Shown here: positions 7,680 through 11,746 of the stretch, piece after piece
How the letters are laid out: every line of letters starts with the position of its first letter
Position numbering within the stretch: position 1 is the stretch's first letter
NCBI GenBank assembly: GCA_903930805.1
Contig: CAIYZZ010000050.1
Location: 1 to 11,746 of the forward strand
Direction: 5' to 3'
Source: an uncultured Rhodocyclaceae bacterium
Lineage (GTDB): Bacteria > Pseudomonadota > Gammaproteobacteria > Burkholderiales > Rhodocyclaceae
Length of the DNA stretch: 11,746 nucleotides
The notes under the pieces: model-generated
The model's input: only the letters and a program-made list of their open reading frames with translations
What the model was told of the DNA's origin: nothing
The model's database searches: none
Made by a program: the position numbers and the translations under genes

Positions 7680-7907
7680 TTACTTCTTCAGTTGCCTGTC
7701 AAAGTCAGCCATGATCGACCCGGTATCCTCAAATTCGGCAGTCAGAGCCTTGTACACTTCGGGATACTGGCCTAGCGGGCTTTTTTTTGCTGGCTTATCG
7801 ATCCATCCGGCGGCACTGCGTAAGAGATACCCGATGGCAACCCCTATAACGATGCCAAGATTGTTGTCTATCCACAGGTCTTTTGCAGCTTCCACGTATT
7901 GATACAT
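7680..7907 (-). CDS. small single-pass membrane protein, unknown function
   Basis: 75 residues from ATG 7907, with GGAG about ten bases upstream. One hydrophobic, glycine-rich helix spans about 17-34 (LGIVIGVAIGYLLRSAAG). It is preceded by an amphipathic start with charged residues and followed by a polar, acidic C-terminal half ending in RQLKK. I do not recognise a family. It lies 125 bp upstream of the receiver gene on the same strand, so weak co-transcription with the operon is possible, but it has no clear link to it. An opposite-strand frame of the same length looks like a shadow because it lacks this coherent TM pattern. Confidence 0.6.
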   Translation of the reverse strand: MYQYVEAAKDLWIDNNLGIVIGVAIGYLLRSAAGWIDKPAKKSPLGQYPEVYKALTAEFEDTGSIMADFDRQLKK

Positions 7908-7952
7908 AAAAAGTCTACTCCAGTCGGTTCCGGGGTTGAATGATAAACCGTG

Positions 7953-8081
7953 ATGATCGAATGGCTAGGTCCGCATTGGCCTCACGTCAGTGATTTCATA
8001 GAAAATCCGCTGCTTTGGTTTATGAGGGCTTTTGTCAGCGCACGTTTTGGTGATGAGATCGAGGAGCTGAAGAAAGCGTAA
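7953..8081 (+). CDS. 42-residue small ORF upstream of DUF1330 gene
   Basis: Starts at ATG 7953 (GTG 7950 is an in-frame alternative) and ends at TAA 8079-8081. The N-terminal half is rich in Trp, Pro and His (MIEWLGPHWPHVSDF). A short hydrophobic stretch LLWFMRAFV follows, then a charged tail DEIEELKKA. The composition is protein-like and the stop is followed 38 bp later by the DUF1330 gene on the same strand, suggesting a small operon. No convincing ribosome site is present, and I recognise no family. It could be a chance frame. Confidence 0.4.
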   Translation: MIEWLGPHWPHVSDFIENPLLWFMRAFVSARFGDEIEELKKA

Positions 8082-8119
8082 TCTCGACTGTCATCGGTAT
8101 TGTTGATCTGGAGAATCGA

Positions 8120-8425
8120 ATGACCAAGGGATACTGGATAGGGCGGGTTGATGTTACTGATCCGGATGCATACAAGAACTACGTAGCAGCGAATGCAGAA
8201 CCTTTCAGAAAATATGGGGCGTACTTTCTGGTCCTGGCAGGACCATTTGAAAACCCGGAGGGTACAAGCCGGTCGCGCAATGTCGTGATCGAGTTTCCGA
8301 CGTACCAGGCAGCACTCGATTGCTGGCAATCACCGGAATATCAGGCAGCAATGCAGCACAGGATTTCGGCGGCAACCATTGATCTGGTCATCGTTGAAGG
8401 TTATGACGGGCCACAACCTGAGTGA
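8120..8425 (+). CDS. DUF1330 domain protein
   Basis: 101 residues, the usual size of a single-domain DUF1330 protein. It starts at ATG 8120 with GGAG six bases upstream. The family's opening KGYWIGRVDVTDPDAYKNY (3-21) and its later blocks are clear: FLVLAGPFENPEGT (36-49), RNVVIEFPTYQAALDCWQSP (53-72) and EYQAAMQHR (73-81). DUF1330 adopts a ferredoxin-like alpha/beta barrel fold related to dimeric alpha-beta barrel proteins; its function is not established. There is no signal peptide, so it is cytoplasmic. It follows the 42-residue ORF by 38 bp and is convergent with the small lipoprotein gene at 8479. Confidence 0.9.
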   Translation: MTKGYWIGRVDVTDPDAYKNYVAANAEPFRKYGAYFLVLAGPFENPEGTSRSRNVVIEFPTYQAALDCWQSPEYQAAMQHRISAATIDLVIVEGYDGPQPE

Positions 8426-8478
8426 CGATTTCTCCCTGTGCTAGCCTCAATCACGCGAAGCAAGCCAATCGGCCAATG

Positions 8479-8643
8479 CTAGCGACGGTCGCCATCATAA
8501 CGCCCGTGTCGGGAATAGTCGCCACGATGGTGATAATTGTCCCCGTATCCGTAACCCCTATCCCGATAGCCGAAGTCTAAAGGGACGATAGCGCAGCCGC
8601 CTAGCAGGCTGGCAATGAGTATCACAGTGATGAAACGTGCCAT
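8479..8643 (-). CDS. 54-residue lipoprotein, Gly/Tyr/Arg/His-rich
   Basis: Starts at ATG 8643 with a modest GGTGA site six bases upstream and stops at TAG 8479-8481. Residues 1-16 are a lipoprotein signal with lipobox LLGGC, so C17 would be the lipidated residue. A short linker AIVPLDFG follows, then a low-complexity tail of tyrosine, glycine, arginine, aspartate and histidine (RDRGYGYGDNYHHR). Because the residue after the cysteine is alanine, outer-membrane sorting is expected. Such tiny lipoproteins with YG/RG/H-rich tails occur in many betaproteobacteria without assigned function. It is divergent from the coiled-coil gene at 8912 across 268 bp. Confidence 0.7.
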   Translation of the reverse strand: MARFITVILIASLLGGCAIVPLDFGYRDRGYGYGDNYHHRGDYSRHGRYDGDRR

Positions 8644-8733
8644 ATTGGTCACCATTTTCTTTGATTGATAATGGCTTAACGCTTCAGGCTAACTCCCCGT
8701 TATCTGGAGGTGTGTAAGACTTTGTATCACAAA

Positions 8734-8764
8734 CCTGATTCGATCAGGCGCAGCAATCTCTGCG
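8734..8764. other. two back-to-back hairpins in the divergent intergenic region
   Basis: CCTGAT-TCG-ATCAGG (8734-8748) is directly followed by CGCAG-CAATCT-CTGCG (8749-8764), with no base between the stems. The remaining 8644-8911 interval has no gene I can support; G-rich sequence follows to about 8815. Confidence 0.4.
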
Positions 8765-8911
8765 TCACTCAGAGGGGAGCGAAGAAGCCTCAGGGGGAAG
8801 CCCGTGGGGATCTTTTGCATTAGCTGCTGCTGGCCCAATTGAAGGGTCTGTCATCGCCCCAGGGATTGTTGCGTTAGACCCTTTTATTGAGGACAGCTTG
8901 GGGTATGTCGC

Positions 8912-9559
8912 ATGGCATCCATTGTCAATTGGTCGATCGCAGGTCTGATGGTCATGGGTGGCATTTATCTCCACCAGATGGACACCGATGCACAGGTGGC
9001 CTTGGCGGAATCGCGTCGAGTTGAAGCCGAAACCCAAGACAGACTCCGTAGGGTTCAGGAAGGTCTCGACAAACTGGCAATGAAACGGCAGGCATTCGAG
9101 GAGAACAGCAACCAGCGTCTCCAGCAACTGGCCGAGACCGAAACCCGGATTCGCAACGAAACAGACGCAGCCACTGAGGCAGAGAATCGTCATGCCGAGT
9201 TGCTCCAGCGGCAGAACGATGAAGAAAGACAGAGGATTGTCCTGCTCCAGCGACAGCAGGAAGACCGCCTGCGTCAGGAGGAACTACATCGTGTCCAACA
9301 GGCAGAACGACTAGCGGCGGCAGAAAGCCGTATCCAATTGGCCCAGCAAGCGCTGGTCAATTCACAGCGGCATGAAGTTGTGCGACCCATGACTGTCATC
9401 TGGGCGCCCCATCCCCAGCCTGTTGTTTTTCAGGATCACCACCAACACCATCAAACAACCTCTCCAGCCAAACCGTCAGTCACCCAACCGCCCGCATCAA
9501 GACATTGCGAACGCAATGAACATCATGGATCTGGATCGAGGCGTAACGATTGCAATTAG
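8912..9559 (+). CDS. membrane-anchored coiled-coil protein with His/Pro-rich tail
   Basis: 215 residues. An N-terminal hydrophobic helix (about 5-21, VNWSIAGLMVMGGIYL) should anchor it in the inner membrane. Residues about 25-150 are a long, charged Glu/Gln/Arg/Ala heptad region (ESRRVEAETQDRLRRVQEGL and similar), a near-certain coiled coil. The tail (about 155-215) is proline- and histidine-rich (DHHQHHQ, 173-179) with two cysteines (residues 199 and 214). It resembles TolA- or energy-transducer-like stalks in composition only; no domain supports a function. The opposite strand is open over much of it, but that frame lacks any coherent domain. The ribosome site is weak (GGGG nine bases before ATG). 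The gene ends ten bases before the second repeat copy. Confidence 0.75.
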   Translation: MASIVNWSIAGLMVMGGIYLHQMDTDAQVALAESRRVEAETQDRLRRVQEGLDKLAMKRQAFEENSNQRLQQLAETETRIRNETDAATEAENRHAELLQRQNDEERQRIVLLQRQQEDRLRQEELHRVQQAERLAAAESRIQLAQQALVNSQRHEVVRPMTVIWAPHPQPVVFQDHHQHHQTTSPAKPSVTQPPASRHCERNEHHGSGSRRNDCN

Positions 9560-9569
9560 CCCAACTCCT

Positions 9570-9779
9570 TGATGACCATTCTGGATCATCGTCATAAGTG
9601 GCTGACGCATAGCTAACTTGTGTGGATGGCCACAGGGTTACCCACAGATTTTGTGGATTACATCAACAACATCAAACTAGCCGCCGCCGCTCCTGACATC
9701 CGCCCGCCTTCCGTGTTGGCAATCACGCTTCCATAGGAAGAGTTACCTTCGCGTACCTGATTGCCAGGGACAGTGGCTA
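9570..9779. repeat. direct repeat copy 2
   Basis: Aligns without gaps to 41-250 (offset 9529, about 30 mismatches counted by eye). It retains the hairpin (9570-9591), the downstream flank and the last 40 codons of a GNSSYG-repeat gene. The right edge is abrupt, 17 bp before the stop of the DUF302 gene. Confidence 0.85.
9658..9779 (-). pseudogene. 3' remnant of a second GNSSYG-repeat gene
   Basis: The minus-strand frame reads ATVPGNQVREGNSSYGSVIA, continues through the same NTEGGRMSG block as the intact gene, and ends with TAA at 9658-9660. It corresponds to residues 95-134 of the intact protein. Only one repeat unit and the tail survive; signal peptide and four repeats are missing, and no start codon or ribosome site is seen. 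Frame, repeat motif and stop position are all preserved, so it was probably truncated by a rearrangement at about 9780 rather than decayed slowly. Confidence 0.75.
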
Positions 9780-9796
9780 GCCTCCAAGTTGAATCG

Positions 9797-10243
9797 CTAC
9801 CTGATAGAGTCCTTGACGATATCCTCAACGAGGTCCGCCACTTGTTTTACGCTGTGGGCAGGAGGAAACTTGCGGTAGGCAATGTAGGCCGTGTCTGCCT
9901 CCCCTGGCAGCGAATAAATCGAAATGCTATAAGGGCACAAGACGATTGCATTAGAATCAGTTTCCATGACGGCTCGTGACACCTTGGCGCTACAGAATTC
10001 GATGACTTCGGCGTTCTGATAAATTCTTTTGTCACTTCCGATATCTCGTCCCGTACGCTCCAACATACTTCCGACATGAGCTGTGGTGTTGATAACAAGC
10101 CCTTGGCTCTGAATGGCCAATACAACACTGGTTTTGACGTCGTCAAAACTTCTATTGACCTTCACCACCTGAGCGTAGTCACTTTGTCCCGTCGCAACTG
10201 CTGCAAGAAAGAAAAGAATCACGCCCCCAAATATTCGGTTCAT
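9797..10243 (-). CDS. exported DUF302 family protein
   Basis: 148 residues from ATG 10243, which has AGGAG six bases upstream; the adjacent GTG 10246 is too close to that site. A signal peptide spans about 1-20 (ILFFLAAVATG), so it is likely periplasmic. The DUF302 features are visible: an opening amphipathic block SFDDVKTSVVLAIQSQGLVI (32-51), then VIEFCSAKVSRAVMETDSNA (80-99), then LCPYSISIYSLPGEADTAYIAY (102-123). C84 and C103 fall where many family members have conserved or semi-conserved positions. DUF302 has no settled biochemical role; it is often found near sulfur-metabolism and redox genes. Here it lies 82 bp downstream of a DsrE-family gene on the same strand, probably as one transcript. 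Confidence 0.85.
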   Translation of the reverse strand: MNRIFGGVILFFLAAVATGQSDYAQVVKVNRSFDDVKTSVVLAIQSQGLVINTTAHVGSMLERTGRDIGSDKRIYQNAEVIEFCSAKVSRAVMETDSNAIVLCPYSISIYSLPGEADTAYIAYRKFPPAHSVKQVADLVEDIVKDSIR

Positions 10244-10325
10244 CACTTACTCCTCTTCTGATAACAATGCATTGTGGCTATATCGGACAGTGAAAATATT
10301 TTGCCGTTGCGCATAACGATACCCA

Positions 10326-10754
10326 TCAAGGCTTCAGGTAGACGAATCCTTCCTTTGCCTGTAGCCGGACAATCTCGACGACACCCGCCGGAACAATCCT
10401 AGCATCACTGAGTACCTGCTTGGGATCAATGCTGCGACTTGTAAGGGTATTGTTGCAAACTCGAAAATCAACGCCAGCTAGAGAAAGTTCGTCAACAGTG
10501 TTTTCAAAAGCATTGCCATTCTTGTCCTTCGCACCTTTGAGCAGGAAGTCGATGCCGGGACCATAGCCAACGACTACGATCTTGACAGTAGGATCACCGA
10601 TTAGATGATTTCTGATGTTGCGAAGGCCACTCGATGCCTGTTCAAGGCCTTCACTAAAGTGGTAGACGACCTTAATCGGTCCGTCGGCGAACGCCGTCGT
10701 GGCGACAAACAGGAGCAGCAGGGCCAGACGACGAAGGGATGCAAGTACATTCAT
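10326..10754 (-). CDS. exported DsrE-family protein
   Basis: 142 residues from ATG 10754 (GGAGA six bases upstream). Residues 1-23 are a Sec signal peptide (LALLLLFVATTAFA-DG), so it acts in the periplasm, unlike cytoplasmic DsrE of the DsrEFH complex. The domain follows the DsrE/DsrF-like plan: KVVYHFSEGLEQASSGLRNI (28-47) with its helix, the strand VKIVVVGYGPGIDFLL (57-72), and VDFRVCNNTL (95-104) holding the single cysteine C100, the position used for persulfide carriage in active family members. The C-terminal AGVVEIVRLQAKEGFVYL (123-140) is typical of the signal-bearing subfamily. First gene of a probable pair with the DUF302 gene. Confidence 0.9.
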   Translation of the reverse strand: MNVLASLRRLALLLLFVATTAFADGPIKVVYHFSEGLEQASSGLRNIRNHLIGDPTVKIVVVGYGPGIDFLLKGAKDKNGNAFENTVDELSLAGVDFRVCNNTLTSRSIDPKQVLSDARIVPAGVVEIVRLQAKEGFVYLKP

Positions 10755-10930
10755 AACTTTTCTCCAATAACTTTATGGTTGCGGTCGGATGAAACAGGAT
10801 CAGGTAATACCCGAATTGTCCTTCATGCCTGTCAGTTTTGGTGCATTAAGCCGGCGCGCAGCAACAGTCTTTTTTCGCGCAGCCAGACTCATTACGGCCT
10901 AATGACATATTGAAAGCCGAGTTCGATCGC

Positions 10931-10947
10931 ACACCCCCAATTGGGGT
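10931..10947. promoter_or_regulatory. perfect palindrome CCCCAATTGGGG
   Basis: A 12-bp palindrome (10935-10946) lies 23 bp beyond the hemerythrin stop and about 190 bp upstream of the DsrE-family gene. No T tract follows on either strand, so an operator is as likely as a terminator. The interval 10755-10969 also has a direct repeat CGCGCAGC (about 10856 and 10875) and no gene I can support. Confidence 0.3.
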
Positions 10948-10969
10948 CGGCCAGTGTCCATCGATAGAC

Positions 10970-11401
10970 TCAATTGTCCTTGGGTGCAGCCACAGGATCG
11001 ACCCCTTTACTCAGGAAATACGCGACTAATTCACGATCATGCTTATCGATGTGATCGATTAGCCACAACTGTATGAAGTTCGAAAGCCCGTCCGAAATGT
11101 CGTGGTCTTGTGCGCGTTGACTGAATATCTTAAGTTGATCAGTCAGATGGCGATGTTCCGACACATGGGCGTCGGTCTCGGAAAAGGAGAGAAGACGCAT
11201 CAAGCTCTCTTCCACCGCGAAATGAATCCGAGTTTCTAAGTCTAGTTCCGCCAAGATTGCATTCACCGCGTAGCCGAAGTGCTTATCGGTTACGTTCCTC
11301 AGGCGTTCAAGCAGAGAATAAAGTCGCTTGTGTTGTAAGTCGATTTCGGCAATACCGATCTCGAATTCAATGGGTAGTAAGGAGGGATGATGAGATGTCA
11401 T
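10970..11401 (-). CDS. bacteriohemerythrin
   Basis: 143 residues, the usual length of a stand-alone bacterial hemerythrin. A four-helix bundle holds a di-iron site that binds O2 (or NO). All seven ligands are present: H24 (EIDLQHKRL), H60 and E64 (HFAVEES), H79 and H83 (HVSEHRH), H117 and D122 (HIDKHD). There is no signal peptide or partner domain, so it is cytoplasmic. A role in oxygen storage, delivery or sensing is the family expectation; nothing here decides between them. ATG 11401 lacks a strong ribosome site, but a TATAAT hexamer lies upstream. It is transcribed toward the DsrE-family gene on the same strand, 215 bp away. Its ligand spacing supports reading the broken gene at 793-2595 as a second hemerythrin. 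Confidence 0.93.
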   Translation of the reverse strand: MTSHHPSLLPIEFEIGIAEIDLQHKRLYSLLERLRNVTDKHFGYAVNAILAELDLETRIHFAVEESLMRLLSFSETDAHVSEHRHLTDQLKIFSQRAQDHDISDGLSNFIQLWLIDHIDKHDRELVAYFLSKGVDPVAAPKDN

Positions 11402-11433
11402 TCTTTGTAAGAGCTAACTACAAGAATGTGCGC

Positions 11434-11439
11434 ATTATA
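11434..11439 (-). promoter_or_regulatory. -10 element upstream of the bacteriohemerythrin gene
   Basis: A perfect TATAAT on the minus strand lies 32 bp before ATG 11401. No good -35 hexamer is found at 16-18 bp, so an activator may be needed or the match is chance. The rest of 11402-11615 shows no gene. Confidence 0.35.
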
Positions 11440-11615
11440 TCGAAGGGTATAGGTGCAACCAGTCCCGCCCAACCCCTACCCACAACGGCTCAATGACGCA
11501 TGTAAGTACAGCAGCAACTTTCCATCACATAGCAACCTACAGCCCTACGTTAATCAGACAACTCTCCACGAATGCATAACGGTAACTAGGCAGTCCGGTA
11601 GATTTGCGGCCACCC

Positions 11616-11746
11616 TCAGCGCAAGCCCGAGAAGTTGAACGTGCCGCCCTGGTTGAGAAACTCCAGGTTCAGTTCGCCGTTCGGGGCCAGTTGTTGCAGG
11701 GAGAGTGCCTGTGCCGATGCCTTGGCTTGCGCCTCGGTCAGTTGCC
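11616..11746 (-). CDS. C-terminal end of a gene cut by the window edge
   Basis: The last 42 codons are visible and end with TGA at 11616-11618; the start lies beyond the window. The readable part begins with a helical, alanine- and glutamine-rich run (QLTEAQAKASAQALSLQQ), then LAPNGELNLEFLNQGGTFNFSGLR. The coding pattern is convincing because this is the only long open minus-strand frame there, with GC-rich third positions. I cannot name the family from this tail. Confidence 0.55.
   Translation of the reverse strand, partial: QLTEAQAKASAQALSLQQLAPNGELNLEFLNQGGTFNFSGLR

Noticed and set aside
7982..8329. 115-codon minus-strand frame
   Set aside because: Overlaps the DUF1330 gene and the 42-residue ORF in antisense and has no domain pattern.
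8765..9193. 142-codon minus-strand frame with a cysteine-rich start
   Set aside because: Mirror image of the Gln/Glu-rich coiled coil on the plus strand, which makes Leu/Cys-rich antisense translations.

Overview
The window looks like a chromosomal accessory region of a Gram-negative bacterium, probably a betaproteobacterium. This rests on mid-range GC, GTG starts, several Sec signal peptides and a lipobox, a large inner-membrane hybrid histidine kinase with a PhnD-type periplasmic partner, and DUF1330, DUF302, DsrE and bacteriohemerythrin genes. The genus cannot be named from the sequence alone.

Left part (1-2595). A secreted protein made of five 19-20-residue GNSSYG repeats lies on the minus strand (129-533). 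Divergent from it, a plus-strand gene starts at GTG 793 and is broken after 14 codons by a complete IS5-family element. The element spans 837-2032 (1196 bp), has matched inverted ends and a TTAA target duplication, and carries an intact DDE transposase. Removing the element and one TTAA copy rejoins one 200-codon frame. It encodes a short STAS-like beta-alpha-beta segment fused to a cysteine-rich hemerythrin-like domain with all seven expected iron ligands.

Centre (2596-7555). A three-gene minus-strand operon converges on that broken gene, with the two stop codons directly adjacent. In transcription order it encodes: (1) a receiver domain fused to an RsbW/HATPase_c_2-type ATP-binding domain; (2) a PhnD-type periplasmic binding protein; (3) a roughly 1050-residue hybrid kinase (TM-periplasmic-TM-PAS-HisKA-HATPase-REC-REC-Hpt). 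The arrangement resembles the AioX/AioS/AioR scheme (binding protein, kinase, regulator), but the regulator output is a partner-switching ATPase rather than a DNA-binding domain. The broken STAS-like/hemerythrin gene is the natural candidate partner, so this looks like a four-gene sensing system disabled in one component by an IS.

Right-centre (7556-9559). Small genes follow: a 75-residue single-TM protein, a 42-residue ORF, a DUF1330 protein, a 54-residue lipoprotein, and a TM-anchored coiled-coil protein with a His/Pro-rich tail.

Right part (9560-11746). A 210-bp gap-free direct repeat (about 86% identity by hand count) duplicates the 3' end and downstream flank of the GNSSYG-repeat gene, leaving a truncated remnant. 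Next come DUF302 and DsrE-family exported proteins, a bacteriohemerythrin with complete ligands, and the C-terminal end of a gene that runs off the window.
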